Below are positions 17,827-25,293 of a stretch of 64,000 nucleotides of DNA, piece by piece (position 1 is the stretch's first letter; each line of letters starts with the position of its first letter). Origin of the DNA: Clostridiales bacterium (GTDB lineage: Bacteria; Bacillota_A; Clostridia; Saccharofermentanales; Saccharofermentanaceae); the NCBI GenBank assembly GCA_017649745.1, contig JAGCGE010000141.1, positions 1 through 64,000 of the forward strand, in the 5' to 3' direction. The notes beneath the pieces are model-generated. The model worked only from the letters and a program-made list of their open reading frames with translations, was not told where the DNA came from and searched no databases. The translations under genes and the position numbers were made by a program.

Positions 17827-18228
17827 ATGGAAGAAAAATTTAACTGGCAAAAAGAACTGGATGACGCAGGACGTGCGGCGTTTCGGGATCTTGATTGCGG
17901 TGGGGACGGTTTAAAGAAGTCAGAATCAGCAAAAGTGGTTCAGACCTTATATACTCTCCATCTTGCAGACGAAAGAAAAGAGCGGGAGCTTAAGATCAAA
18001 GAGCATGAAGATGCTAGAGAAACAGCTCAACTCATATTAGATGGATGTAAGACGGCAGGGTTTTTTGGTCTAGCAGGTGTTGGTTTAGTAGAGGCTTGTA
18101 AAAACTATCATAGTCTCCTCGCATTAGAGGATTCTTGGAAAGTTGTATCAAACCGAGTCTTCCAGTGGAATACACAGCAGATATTAAAAGCTGCTATGAG
18201 TTCTGCCGCGCATTTAATCCACTTCTAA
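17827..18228 (+). CDS. Hypothetical protein, possibly membrane-associated
   Basis: The ATG at 17827 follows AAAGGAG. The 133-residue product has a charged helical N-terminal half (ADERKERELKIKEHEDARE) and a hydrophobic Gly-rich segment (FFGLAGVGLV, about residues 77-90). Not recognised. The coding end overlaps no other gene, and a terminator follows after 8 bases. Confidence 0.6.
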   Translation: MEEKFNWQKELDDAGRAAFRDLDCGGDGLKKSESAKVVQTLYTLHLADERKERELKIKEHEDARETAQLILDGCKTAGFFGLAGVGLVEACKNYHSLLALEDSWKVVSNRVFQWNTQQILKAAMSSAAHLIHF

Positions 18229-18236
18229 GCACGAAT

Positions 18237-18272
18237 GGGGCTGTGAATTATATTCATGGCCCTACATTTTTT
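18237..18272 (+). terminator. Intrinsic terminator
   Basis: GGGCTGTGAAT and ATTCATGGCCC form an 11-bp stem with two G-T pairs, then ACATTTTTT merging with the next motif copy. Confidence 0.8.
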
Positions 18273-18290
18273 ACACACTTTCTTATAAGG
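18271..18290 (+). promoter_or_regulatory. Early cassette motif, copy 9, in SD hairpin
   Basis: TTACACACTTTCTTATAAGG. ACACTTTC pairs with GGAGGTGT (8 bp, two G-T pairs) around TTATAA, so a transcript arriving from upstream would hide the GGAGG site of the next gene. Confidence 0.55.
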
Positions 18291-18302
18291 AGGTGTACTG
18301 GT

Positions 18303-18374
18303 ATGACATTAGGTATTATATTTATCATGATTGGTTTAGTAATCATCGTGATGGATGCAAAGGGTAAGAATTGA
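18303..18374 (+). CDS. Single-span membrane peptide, 23 residues
   Basis: The ATG lies 10 bases after AGGAGG. The product is one hydrophobic helix (LGIIFIMIGLVIIVM) ending in a Lys-rich tail. Very short, but it has its own motif and ribosome site. Function unknown. Confidence 0.45.
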   Translation: MTLGIIFIMIGLVIIVMDAKGKN

Positions 18375-18397
18375 CTGGTACCCCTTGCGGAAGTATA

Positions 18398-18427
18398 GGA
18401 GACGAATAACAAGTCTCCGTACTTTTT
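18398..18427 (+). terminator. Intrinsic terminator
   Basis: GGAGAC and GTCTCC form a 6-bp stem; GTAC and TTTTT follow and join the next motif copy. Confidence 0.7.
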
Positions 18428-18443
18428 ACACATCCTTTAATAG
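18426..18443 (+). promoter_or_regulatory. Early cassette motif, copy 10
   Basis: TTACACATCCTTTAATAG; ATG 32 bases downstream. Confidence 0.55.
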
Positions 18444-18475
18444 TGTAGGCATTTTATGTTAAAGGAGGAGAAATC

Positions 18476-18658
18476 ATGAATACATTATTAAAAGCTTTAT
18501 TGTGGACAATAGTATTAATCGTAGCGATTATCGGGATTCCGATATTGATAGGATTAATAGGTGTTATGTGGCCAGTATTGCTTATAATAGCGTTGATTGT
18601 ATTTATTCCGCTGGCAATAGGAATTGCTGTCGGCAAAAACGATAAGGGAGACCATTAA
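18476..18658 (+). CDS. Very hydrophobic two-span membrane protein
   Basis: The 60-residue product is two consecutive membrane helices (about residues 8-29 and 31-52) with a short charged tail, resembling small phospholipid-embedded proteins or holin-like peptides in size. No family recognised. AAAGGAGG precedes the ATG. Confidence 0.6.
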   Translation: MNTLLKALLWTIVLIVAIIGIPILIGLIGVMWPVLLIIALIVFIPLAIGIAVGKNDKGDH

Positions 18659-18674
18659 GGTCTCTTTTATTTTT
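18646..18674 (+). terminator. Intrinsic terminator overlapping a stop codon
   Basis: GAGACC-ATTAA-GGTCTC uses the stop codon as loop, followed by TTTTATTTTT joined to the next motif. Confidence 0.75.
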
Positions 18675-18690
18675 ACACAGCTTATATTAG
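18673..18690 (+). promoter_or_regulatory. Early cassette motif, copy 11
   Basis: TTACACAGCTTATATTAG; the AT core is slightly changed. ATG 33 bases downstream. Confidence 0.5.
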
Positions 18691-18723
18691 TTGGGGGAAT
18701 AATTTTAGAAAGGAGAAATTATC

Positions 18724-18909
18724 ATGATTGAAGCAATTGTTGGGTTTATTTGTAATCATTGGTTGCTACTGGCGTTAACAGGAGGTATATTTACTTCCGC
18801 AGGAGCGGCAGGGGCAAGTGCCAATGCGGCAGGTAAGCGAACACAGGCGTATCTTGATAAGTTAGAAGAAGAACGCCAACAGAGAAAGAAAGGAGGTAAG
18901 GAGTCTTAA
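18724..18909 (+). CDS. Single-span membrane protein
   Basis: The 61-residue product has one membrane segment (about residues 13-32) rich in Gly and Ala, and a basic helical tail (KLEEERQQRKKGG). Unrecognised. AAAGGAG precedes the ATG, and a terminator overlaps the gene end. Confidence 0.6.
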   Translation: MIEAIVGFICNHWLLLALTGGIFTSAGAAGASANAAGKRTQAYLDKLEEERQQRKKGGKES

Positions 18910-18927
18910 CGGCTCCTTTTATTTTTT
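18899..18927 (+). terminator. Intrinsic terminator
   Basis: GGAGTC-TTAAC-GGCTCC then TTTTATTTTTT. No motif copy follows here; the next gene begins at once, so read-through may serve the tightly packed block downstream. Confidence 0.7.
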
Positions 18928-19185
18928 ATGATTATTTTTAAGATTATTTTTGAGATTTTTCTTTTATGGATATTAATAGGTGTAGTTTTGTTTCTCAGTA
19001 TTTATAAAGTATTTAAAGATTTTGCAACAGAGACTATAGAAAAGGATTACAGATTGCGCTGTGATCCCAAAATAAGAAAAGTCTGGTTTGCAACGATGGT
19101 AATAGGTCTTATTATATTTTGGCCTGCTATTGCAAAGGCTGCAATTATTAGAATGTTATATAAATTAATGGGAGGTAAAAAATGA
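18928..19185 (+). CDS. Two-span membrane protein
   Basis: The 85-residue product has hydrophobic segments at about residues 3-23 and 52-72 and a charged loop between them. The ATG lies directly after a terminator without a clear ribosome site, so the exact start is uncertain. The end overlaps the next gene by four bases. Confidence 0.55.
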   Translation: MIIFKIIFEIFLLWILIGVVLFLSIYKVFKDFATETIEKDYRLRCDPKIRKVWFATMVIGLIIFWPAIAKAAIIRMLYKLMGGKK

Positions 19186-19328
19186 GTGAAAGAATAAAAA
19201 GAGACCGGAAAGAGATCATTAAAGCTATGGAATGGCTTAAAAAGAATAATATTGATGATCCTGATGGTCATCTTGCAGTAAAGTGTGCAAAAGAAAAAAT
19301 TGCATTTCTTGAAGGGAGGATAAAGTAA
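19182..19328 (+). CDS. Small charged protein, 48 residues
   Basis: The ATG follows GGGAGG and overlaps the previous stop; the stop overlaps the next ATG (TAATG). This coupling supports expression. The product is a basic helical protein with no recognised motif. Confidence 0.55.
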   Translation: MSERIKRDRKEIIKAMEWLKKNNIDDPDGHLAVKCAKEKIAFLEGRIK

Positions 19329-19549
19329 TGGTCACAAAAGAGAGATTTGTAGAGCTCTGTAAGAAGGCAGGGTACGGCGGAGCAAGTATTGTGGACGGAA
19401 TGGTAACTATTGATATGGTGGATGCATCAAAAGAAGAGGTCAGAAAGACTTTCTACGCAGTAAAGCTTCTGGCTAACAAGGTTGGTTACAAGCATTCATT
19501 CAGAGTATGTAAGTTGAAGGAGGAAACAAATAATGGAACAGTCGAATAA
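19328..19549 (+). CDS. Small hypothetical protein
   Basis: The 73-residue product has a compact alpha/beta look, with DGMVTIDMVDASKEEV in the middle. Not recognised. It is translationally coupled on both sides; GGGAGG precedes its ATG. Confidence 0.55.
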   Translation: MVTKERFVELCKKAGYGGASIVDGMVTIDMVDASKEEVRKTFYAVKLLANKVGYKHSFRVCKLKEETNNGTVE

Positions 19550-19733
19550 GCATTTAGTTGAGTTTGAGAAGTGGTGCGGAAAATGCTCTCATAATAACAA
19601 GGCAGATATATATGGCAATAAGCCGGTTTGTCATGCTTGTCAGGAGAGAAAGGTTAACGAGGATTCTCATATCCCTGTAAATTATGATGGTCCTAGACCG
19701 GATCCCGTAAAAGGAAGGAGAGACACGATATGA
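19533..19733 (+). CDS. Small Cys-rich, zinc-ribbon-like protein
   Basis: The 66-residue product carries two Cys-x-x-Cys pairs (CGKC near residue 15 and CHAC near residue 33), a spacing that suggests one bound zinc ion. It overlaps the previous gene by 17 bases. Role unknown. Confidence 0.55.
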   Translation: MEQSNKHLVEFEKWCGKCSHNNKADIYGNKPVCHACQERKVNEDSHIPVNYDGPRPDPVKGRRDTI

Positions 19734-19930
19734 AAGGTACGAAGGGGAGAAAAGTAGCTTCACCACCAATTGCCGAATATGGTTTTACGGCAAGTAATAT
19801 GGACACATTTGTAAAAGGCCATGCACATAGCCTGGAGTATATTAAGTGGAGGTGGTTTTATGCTCCTGCTTATCGATATACACCGGCTGTGTGTGGAGCG
19901 GTTATTCCTGATTGGAAGGAGGAAAGATGA
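19730..19930 (+). CDS. Small hypothetical protein
   Basis: The 66-residue product is rich in aromatic residues (WRWFYAPAYRY near residue 40). Not recognised. It starts on the previous stop and ends on the next start, so it is part of one coupled run. Confidence 0.5.
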   Translation: MKGTKGRKVASPPIAEYGFTASNMDTFVKGHAHSLEYIKWRWFYAPAYRYTPAVCGAVIPDWKEER

Positions 19931-20112
19931 GAGCAACGAAATGTGATAGATGCGGTAAATATATTGATGAATCAGAAGAGTCCCTTCCTTATATAAAATA
20001 TGCTAAGTCTCTTACTAATTCATCATATGTAAGGAAATCTATTTGTCAAGAATGTTATTCATCGTTTCAAGATTGGTTTCTTGAACCTAGTCATAAAGAA
20101 GAAGGAGCATAA
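19927..20112 (+). CDS. Small Cys-rich protein
   Basis: The ATG at 19927 is chosen because AAGGAGG lies just before it. The 61-residue product has CDRCGKY at the N-terminus and CQEC near residue 44, a likely zinc site of the ribbon type. Function unknown. Confidence 0.55.
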   Translation: MRATKCDRCGKYIDESEESLPYIKYAKSLTNSSYVRKSICQECYSSFQDWFLEPSHKEEGA

Positions 20113-20114
20113 AA

Positions 20115-20291
20115 ATGACAAATGCTGAAAAATTTAAAGAAGTATTTGGGTATGAAATCGAAGCACTTGCACCAGATGATCCTTGCAATATGGTAGATCA
20201 TGATATATGCATCGATAATGAATGTGACACATGTCCATTATATCGCTTTTGGGAAAAGGAGTATAAAAATGATAATACGAGAAATGCTTAA
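20115..20291 (+). CDS. Small Cys-containing protein
   Basis: The 58-residue product ends in a Cys cluster (CIDNECDTCPLYRFW), probably a metal site. AAGGAG precedes the ATG and the 3' end overlaps the next gene by 23 bases. Not recognised. Confidence 0.5.
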   Translation: MTNAEKFKEVFGYEIEALAPDDPCNMVDHDICIDNECDTCPLYRFWEKEYKNDNTRNA

Positions 20292-20469
20292 TGTTCAGGT
20301 ACCGATATGTAAAGTGTGTCAGGGTGCTCTTGGTAGGGTCATGGTTTATCGTGATGATTACAAAGGGCACTTATATTTTTGCAAGGATTGTGGAACTGAG
20401 TACAAAATCGTTGGTCAGGGACAGGCTGAGAATGAACTTTTGATGGAGTATGAGAGAAATCGATGGTAA
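20269..20469 (+). CDS. Zinc-ribbon protein
   Basis: The ATG at 20269 follows AAAGGAG; a longer in-frame start would lie inside the previous gene. The 66-residue product has the classic ribbon pattern CKVC and CKDC about 24 residues apart, separated by beta-like segments. It may bind nucleic acid or another protein. Confidence 0.6.
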   Translation: MIIREMLNVQVPICKVCQGALGRVMVYRDDYKGHLYFCKDCGTEYKIVGQGQAENELLMEYERNRW

Positions 20470-20484
20470 TTAAGGAGAATAGAA

Positions 20485-20586
20485 ATGAACGGACAAACAA
20501 TAATTGATTTTATTAAGAAGCATAAATTTGAAGCGTGCACGATATTGATATGGATGATTATTATATTCATTTTAATATTTCTTTAA
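20485..20586 (+). CDS. Single-span membrane peptide, 33 residues
   Basis: AAGGAG precedes the ATG. The product has a short polar N-terminus and one hydrophobic helix (ILIWMIIIFILIFL) at its C-terminus, like a tail-anchored peptide. Function unknown. Confidence 0.5.
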   Translation: MNGQTIIDFIKKHKFEACTILIWMIIIFILIFL

Positions 20587-20614
20587 TGGTTAATTATTTT
20601 TAAGGAGGAAGATA

Positions 20615-20923
20615 ATGATTATACATTATACGGACAGTAATGAATCTAACTTTGCAATTAATATTCTCAGAAGGAGAGACTTTGAACGTGCAAAGAAGCT
20701 TATATTGGAAGGTATTGGCGCTTGGTATGCTGCAGCTAATGATATTAATGAAATAGAAGCTACTGAGCATTTTTCAAAAGAAGATATTGCAAATTTTTAT
20801 TACGACGGGTATGCAGAACCGACTCTTAAATTACTTGAGATGCTTAATATACCTCATAGATTGACTGTTATTCTTGATCGTGGCAGAAAGAGCACAATAG
20901 TTAATGCTACAATTTGTGAATGA
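20615..20923 (+). CDS. Hypothetical protein
   Basis: The 102-residue soluble product is mixed helix and strand and is not recognised. AAGGAGG precedes the ATG; the next gene follows after 21 bases with its own ribosome site. Confidence 0.6.
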   Translation: MIIHYTDSNESNFAINILRRRDFERAKKLILEGIGAWYAAANDINEIEATEHFSKEDIANFYYDGYAEPTLKLLEMLNIPHRLTVILDRGRKSTIVNATICE

Positions 20924-20944
20924 TGGAGAAAAAGGAGGAAAAAC

Positions 20945-21214
20945 ATGAGTAGATTTTTATTATCATTTTATCCAATAGATCCTTGGCGCTCTTTTTTATG
21001 CTGTGAGATTAATGACAAGATAGATACGGGTGATGCTAAAAATTTACTTGAAGAGTATTATAGAGGTCTTGCAAGACATAACATGAACGAGGGTGACCTG
21101 TTAATGTTCAATAACACTACTTGGCAGCTTATTAAGGCTGATTCTGTATTTGACGCGATTGATACTTTTAAAGAAAACTTAAATAATTGGAGGATGACTT
21201 CAAAGGAGGAATAA
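20945..21214 (+). CDS. Hypothetical protein
   Basis: The 89-residue soluble product (start MSRFLLSFYPIDPW) is acidic in its second half. No motif recognised. AAAGGAGG lies before the ATG; the stop directly precedes the next ATG. Confidence 0.55.
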   Translation: MSRFLLSFYPIDPWRSFLCCEINDKIDTGDAKNLLEEYYRGLARHNMNEGDLLMFNNTTWQLIKADSVFDAIDTFKENLNNWRMTSKEE

Positions 21215-21322
21215 ATGGTTAATAAAAAAGATGATTTAAATTTTGTAAGACAGATTTGGTTTTTAATTGGTTTCTTTATTGGGATCTTTTTTACTTGTAT
21301 TTTGCTTTATTTGATGAGCTAA
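21215..21322 (+). CDS. Single-span membrane peptide, 35 residues
   Basis: The start directly follows the previous stop, with AAAGGAGG upstream. A polar N-terminus is followed by one strong membrane helix (WFLIGFFIGIFFTCILLYL). Unrecognised. Confidence 0.5.
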   Translation: MVNKKDDLNFVRQIWFLIGFFIGIFFTCILLYLMS

Positions 21323-21333
21323 AGGAGGAATAA

Positions 21334-21522
21334 ATGATCTATATAGCAATTATATTGTATATGCTTATTGGTTTTGTTATTCAGTATAAAGCCCTTAGTA
21401 ATGAAAATCTGACAAAAGATAAAAACGTGCGATTTATTATCGGCGAAGTTATTGGAATGATAACTATATTTTTGTTCTGGCCAGGATTTATTATTTATGG
21501 CTTTATGAAAGCGAGGCGGTAG
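21334..21522 (+). CDS. Two-span membrane protein
   Basis: The 62-residue product has a membrane segment at its N-terminus (IYIAIILYMLIGFVI) and another near residues 38-57, with a basic tail. AAAGGAGG precedes the ATG. Function unknown. Confidence 0.55.
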   Translation: MIYIAIILYMLIGFVIQYKALSNENLTKDKNVRFIIGEVIGMITIFLFWPGFIIYGFMKARR

Positions 21523-21526
21523 GAGT

Positions 21527-21955
21527 ATGACAAAAGAAGAAGCAATAGAGGTATTAAGAGATATTGTATCGAAGCCTATGCTGTATAGCAATCATATCAT
21601 TGATGCTTGTAGAATAGCATTGGTAAGCTTAGAAGCGGAGAATGAGAGATTACCAGATGATATTACTCAGAGAATTCGTGGTAATTCTGGTAGATATGAT
21701 CCTAGTAGAGTTGTAAATGACAAAATTAAGAATACATTTAAAACTACAAAATTAGAGCCTTTAGATGGTATGGAATTCACTTATGAACTTCAGCGCCGTG
21801 TTAGAGAAGATGAGGATAACTTTATATTTGAGACTATAGAGCCTTTTTGCTCAGATATAGCTCAGCAAAAGATATCCAAACAAGATCTTAATGAGGCAAT
21901 TCAGCTCTGGATAGCTGTGAAAAGGGTTATGCATAAGGAGGGAAGTGATGGATGA
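21527..21955 (+). CDS. Hypothetical helical protein
   Basis: The 142-residue soluble product has an N-terminal EEAIEVLRDI segment like those of small phage proteins of unknown role, then a charged middle and a helical C-terminus. No catalytic motif seen. It overlaps the next gene by eight bases. Confidence 0.6.
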   Translation: MTKEEAIEVLRDIVSKPMLYSNHIIDACRIALVSLEAENERLPDDITQRIRGNSGRYDPSRVVNDKIKNTFKTTKLEPLDGMEFTYELQRRVREDEDNFIFETIEPFCSDIAQQKISKQDLNEAIQLWIAVKRVMHKEGSDG

Positions 21956-22337
21956 TAGAGTTAAAAGATTTAGAAAGCTTATAGATGGCCCGAACGAACT
22001 TAAAATTTTACAGAGAGAATTAGAAATACATCTTAGAAGATATGGTGATGGTGAGGTCTTTGGAAATATGCTTATTCTAAAAGATGAAAGTTATATTGAA
22101 AGAGAATTTGATAAACTGGAGGAGAAAAAGATGATTAATATTAAAGAAAGATGTACAGAATGTGACCGTCTCGATACTTGTAAATATTCTGAGGATTATA
22201 CTGAGTTTGGTGATAGGATGCATAATCTTGCAAATAAACTTGATGGGGAGATCATAGCTGAAGGTGTAGCTCAATTTGAGATGAAATGTAAGTATTTTAA
22301 ACCAATTGTTCGTACACCAAAATTAGGAGGAAAGTGA
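21948..22337 (+). CDS. Hypothetical protein with Cys-rich C-terminus
   Basis: The ATG at 21948 is preferred to the GTG before it. The first 60 of 129 residues are charged and helical; the rest has CTECDRLDTC and a later CKY, a possible metal site. An in-frame ATG at 22131 with GGAGGAG before it could start a separate 68-residue protein made of the C-terminal part alone. Confidence 0.6.
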   Translation: MDDRVKRFRKLIDGPNELKILQRELEIHLRRYGDGEVFGNMLILKDESYIEREFDKLEEKKMINIKERCTECDRLDTCKYSEDYTEFGDRMHNLANKLDGEIIAEGVAQFEMKCKYFKPIVRTPKLGGK

Positions 22338-22345
22338 GGTATAAA

Positions 22346-22540
22346 ATGGGAATGACGATTGACACGGCTATAACAGTATTAGGCATGGTAGAAGCACATG
22401 GAATATGCATTGAAGCCAAGGATATTGCAGTAGATACCATGCGCAAGTATCAGAAGATAGAAGATATTTATTATCATCAACGTGGTGAAGCATTAGAAAA
22501 TTCATTAAGGGCGGTGATAGAAGATGGGAAGATTGATTGA
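22346..22540 (+). CDS. Small hypothetical protein
   Basis: The ATG at 22346 follows GAGGT; a GTG 12 bases upstream is a less likely start. The 64-residue product is helical and not recognised. It overlaps the next gene by 17 bases. Confidence 0.5.
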   Translation: MGMTIDTAITVLGMVEAHGICIEAKDIAVDTMRKYQKIEDIYYHQRGEALENSLRAVIEDGKID

Positions 22541-22955
22541 CGCTGACAGATTTATAGAAAAGGTCAACAAAGATAGGAAACATGAATGTTATCTGCATAG
22601 TTGGACAGCAGATGATGTATTAGAAAAATTGAACAGTTGGTATGCGCCAACAGTAGAAGCAATCCCCAAAGCCGACTACGAAGCAAGATTAAAGGCTGAT
22701 ATGGTGGCTATTCTTGAAGAGTTAACAAAAGAAATGATCCTTATAAAAGAATGTGAGTATCAAATATATGGAAACGAACATTGGAACTTTGTGGGAAAAT
22801 GCCAAGATGTTATTCAAAAGAAAATTGATGAACTGAGAGAGGGGGTAAAGGAAAAACCAAAAAGCTGTAGCACTTGTCGAAGCTATAAAGGTCATGCAGG
22901 ACATTGTGAAATATGCCACGAAATGAGTATGTATAAGGAGAAAAAAGATGAGTAG
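22524..22955 (+). CDS. LIDAD-type phage protein with C-terminal zinc site
   Basis: The 143-residue product begins with the MGRLIDADRF signature common in small proteins of Clostridia phages, followed by a YAPTVEAIPKADYE segment and a helical stretch. The C-terminus has CSTC and CEIC pairs, a likely zinc ribbon. The role of the family is not known to me. It overlaps the next gene by eight bases. Confidence 0.6.
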   Translation: MGRLIDADRFIEKVNKDRKHECYLHSWTADDVLEKLNSWYAPTVEAIPKADYEARLKADMVAILEELTKEMILIKECEYQIYGNEHWNFVGKCQDVIQKKIDELREGVKEKPKSCSTCRSYKGHAGHCEICHEMSMYKEKKDE

Positions 22956-23166
22956 TGACTTCATGGACGGTTATATTCACACAGATCATATCGGTCTACT
23001 TATTACTCTTTGCCCTAAACACTATGCTAATAATGATATTTATAGTGTTCAGCGTTTGGTTTCATGGCAATATCTTTATCGGATGCCTTTAACGCACAGA
23101 AACATGGCTATGCTGAGTTTACTTAATGATTTATATGACGAGTATGACTTTTTAAACGGTAGGTGA
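22948..23166 (+). CDS. Small hypothetical protein
   Basis: The 72-residue soluble product is unrecognised. GGAG precedes the ATG, and the start overlaps the previous stop, consistent with coupled translation. Confidence 0.5.
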   Translation: MSSDFMDGYIHTDHIGLLITLCPKHYANNDIYSVQRLVSWQYLYRMPLTHRNMAMLSLLNDLYDEYDFLNGR

Positions 23167-23172
23167 GAAAAA

Positions 23173-23403
23173 ATGAATTTTAACACTATAAAACAAGAAT
23201 TAAACAAAAAGATAAAGAAAATGTCAGAAGAAGATTTCCAAAAATTTATTAAAGAATTAAAGCGAATTTATTATAAGGATAAGCCTAAGCCATGGGAAAT
23301 GCAGTACGAACTTAGCAAAGAAACAGAGAATTGGAATGGTTGTTATCCTGATCCTAATCTAGGGCATGGGGAGAATTGGGAAAGTGAGGAAAGTGATGAC
23401 TAA
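23173..23403 (+). CDS. Small hypothetical protein
   Basis: The 76-residue product has a Lys/Glu-rich helical N-terminus (KKIKKMSEEDFQKFIKEL) and a Trp-rich acidic end. AGGTGAG precedes the ATG. It overlaps the lipoprotein gene by eight bases. Confidence 0.5.
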   Translation: MNFNTIKQELNKKIKKMSEEDFQKFIKELKRIYYKDKPKPWEMQYELSKETENWNGCYPDPNLGHGENWESEESDD

Positions 23404-23665
23404 AAGATTCATACCAATTATATTTGCAGCAAGTATCTTATTATCTGGTTGTCAGGCAGCTACAAGAGAATTGGGTGGTAATATGACACTTACGCTTGAT
23501 CCTGGTGTAAAGCTTGAAGAGATAACATGGAAAGAGGATTCTCTTTGGTACTTAACAAGACCTATGAGAGACGGAGAAAAAGCTGAGACTCATGTATTTA
23601 AGCAGTCATCAGAATGGGGAGTGTTTGAAGGTACTGTAACAATAATAGAAAAGGAGAAGGAATGA
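23396..23665 (+). CDS. Predicted lipoprotein
   Basis: The ATG at 23396 gives a textbook signal: MTKRF, a hydrophobic core, and the lipobox LLSGC with Cys19 as the lipidated residue. The mature part (about 70 residues) is beta-rich with an LWYLTRPMRDGE segment. I recall similar small lipoproteins in other Clostridia phages. It should be anchored on the outer face of the host membrane; a superinfection-exclusion role is possible but only inferred. Confidence 0.7.
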   Translation: MTKRFIPIIFAASILLSGCQAATRELGGNMTLTLDPGVKLEEITWKEDSLWYLTRPMRDGEKAETHVFKQSSEWGVFEGTVTIIEKEKE

Positions 23666-23781
23666 GCGAAATAGAAATAATGTCTTTAGTATTATGGATG
23701 TTACTAATAACGTATGATAATTGGCGTATAAAGAAGAGACTTGATAAGTTAGAAAAGTACTTAAGCGAGGAGGAAGAATGA
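23662..23781 (+). CDS. Single-span membrane peptide, 39 residues
   Basis: The ATG overlaps the lipoprotein stop and follows AAGGAGAAGG. A membrane helix (MSLVLWMLLITY) is followed by a charged helix (RIKKRLDKLEKYLSEEEE). Unknown role; could pair with the lipoprotein. Confidence 0.5.
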   Translation: MSEIEIMSLVLWMLLITYDNWRIKKRLDKLEKYLSEEEE

Positions 23782-23782
23782 T

Positions 23783-23935
23783 ATGTTATGCACAGTAACT
23801 GTGGATGTGAATGTTACAGACGAAGCGATAGCATTTTTAAGTTGTATTAGCCAGCTTTCATATATAGATATAAAATCTATTGTGGTTAAGGAGAAAAGTG
23901 TAGAACGAAAGGAGGAAAAAGATGAGAATAATTAA
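23783..23935 (+). CDS. Small hypothetical protein, 50 residues
   Basis: It begins two bases after the previous stop and overlaps the NTPase gene by 14 bases. The N-terminal half is strand-like (LCTVTVDVNVTDEAIAFL), the rest charged. A GAGGAGG site precedes it. Not recognised. Confidence 0.5.
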   Translation: MLCTVTVDVNVTDEAIAFLSCISQLSYIDIKSIVVKEKSVERKEEKDENN

Positions 23936-24473
23936 CAAATCACGAGGAACCGGTAAGACAACACAGCTCATATACGCATCTGCTATTACCGGGTTCAGAA
24001 TTATAGTGCATAGCCATGCTATGGCTAAATATGTTAAAGAAATGGCAAAAAATATGGGATTTAAGATTTTACCACCAATGTCTGATATTGAATATAGGAA
24101 TAGAAAAGAATTCAGGGACGATCATACACCTATTCTAATTGATGAACTTCAGAATGAGATTCTTGATGAAGCACTTGAATTATATTTTGATGCTCCTGTT
24201 GTAGCTGCCACAATGACGGTTCCGATTGATGATGACTGTGTTCCACCTGCACCAAAGCCGCTTGTATTTGATCATGAAACCGAAAAAGTAAGAATGCAAA
24301 CAAATAGAGACGTTTTAAATAAGACTTTTGGTCATCTAAAGTTTAAATTAGATCGTTATCTCTACCATATAGAGGACTCGCTAATTATCCAAACTGAAGA
24401 TGGTAAAGATATGAAGTTTACTGATTGGCTTGATCATCCCTATGTAGAACGGAAGGAGGAAACGAATGGATAA
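23922..24473 (+). CDS. Small P-loop NTPase
   Basis: The 183-residue product has a Walker A motif RGTGKTT at residues 8-14 and a Walker B-like ILIDE at 71-75. The short length and lack of further helicase or kinase motifs fit a small phage ATPase of unknown substrate. AAAGGAGG precedes the ATG, and the 3' end overlaps the next gene by eight bases. Confidence 0.65.
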   Translation: MRIINKSRGTGKTTQLIYASAITGFRIIVHSHAMAKYVKEMAKNMGFKILPPMSDIEYRNRKEFRDDHTPILIDELQNEILDEALELYFDAPVVAATMTVPIDDDCVPPAPKPLVFDHETEKVRMQTNRDVLNKTFGHLKFKLDRYLYHIEDSLIIQTEDGKDMKFTDWLDHPYVERKEETNG

Positions 24474-24837
24474 TAAGCTCGATTTCATATGTAGTAGTGA
24501 TTGTGCCTTTTACAAAGGGGATTGTGGGCATCATTTTCATGATTCACAAGATCATATTTTGTGGGATATACCATCTGAATCTATGTATGATGGAGTTATT
24601 GGGGATATTCCTAGTTGCTTTGAACCATCAGAAGAGTATAAGAAAAAGAAAGATGAACTTATTATTAAAGAGTTAGCAAGAGACTATTCTGCTGACATTT
24701 TAAAGCGTGCGCTTGAGTATAAGATTAAAAATGATCCACAAATCAGTCCTTGTATCCGAAAGAAATGCCTTGATCCGGCTACCTGTGGCGGTTGTGAGGA
24801 CTATCAAAGATGGAGAGACGAGGTGAATAAACAATGA
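24466..24837 (+). CDS. Cys/His-rich hypothetical protein
   Basis: The 123-residue product has an N-terminal cluster (CSSDCAFYKGDCGHHFH) and a C-terminal cluster (CIRKKC, CGGC), so it may bind two metal ions. The middle is charged and helical. Not recognised. Confidence 0.6.
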   Translation: MDNKLDFICSSDCAFYKGDCGHHFHDSQDHILWDIPSESMYDGVIGDIPSCFEPSEEYKKKKDELIIKELARDYSADILKRALEYKIKNDPQISPCIRKKCLDPATCGGCEDYQRWRDEVNKQ

Positions 24838-24849
24838 TTAGGAGGAAAA

Positions 24850-25158
24850 ATGGATAAACTACTACATAACTGTCCCAATTGCGGAGCACCACTTACTTCC
24901 GATGGTTACTGTGAGTACTGTAAAACAAAAATACGATATGCTAACCATGTAGAAATAATGAACGATTTTTTCTGGAGAGAACAAGTAGAGATGCTCATAA
25001 AAATTAGGAATGGAGACACAACAACTCTTATTCCATTTGTTGGTCACCTTACTGAAATGCGCACGGATTGTTATATGGAAGACGCAATTCCAGAAGTATC
25101 ATTAAGGTTTGACGGACGGTTCGGTAAGATACCGGACATGGAGGTGAAAAAAGAATGA
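24850..25158 (+). CDS. Zinc-ribbon protein
   Basis: Residues 8-27 form a clear zinc ribbon (CPNCGAP, then CEYCKT). The remaining 75 residues are mixed helix and strand and unrecognised. AGGAGG precedes the ATG; the end overlaps the next gene by four bases. Confidence 0.6.
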   Translation: MDKLLHNCPNCGAPLTSDGYCEYCKTKIRYANHVEIMNDFFWREQVEMLIKIRNGDTTTLIPFVGHLTEMRTDCYMEDAIPEVSLRFDGRFGKIPDMEVKKE

Positions 25159-25292
25159 GCACAATAGACATCATTACTATTATATTTGCCATTACTTGCT
25201 TTGTTAGTGGGTATAGTATTGGCAGGACTAACGGTTTTAAGGAAGCTATCAAGATGATGGACAATATAGCAAATAATAAAAAGGAGAAATAG
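25155..25292 (+). CDS. Single-span membrane peptide, 45 residues
   Basis: The ATG overlaps the previous stop (ATGA). An N-terminal membrane helix (ITIIFAITCFVSGYSIG) is followed by a basic tail. Unknown role. Confidence 0.5.
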   Translation: MSTIDIITIIFAITCFVSGYSIGRTNGFKEAIKMMDNIANNKKEK

Positions 25293-25293
25293 C

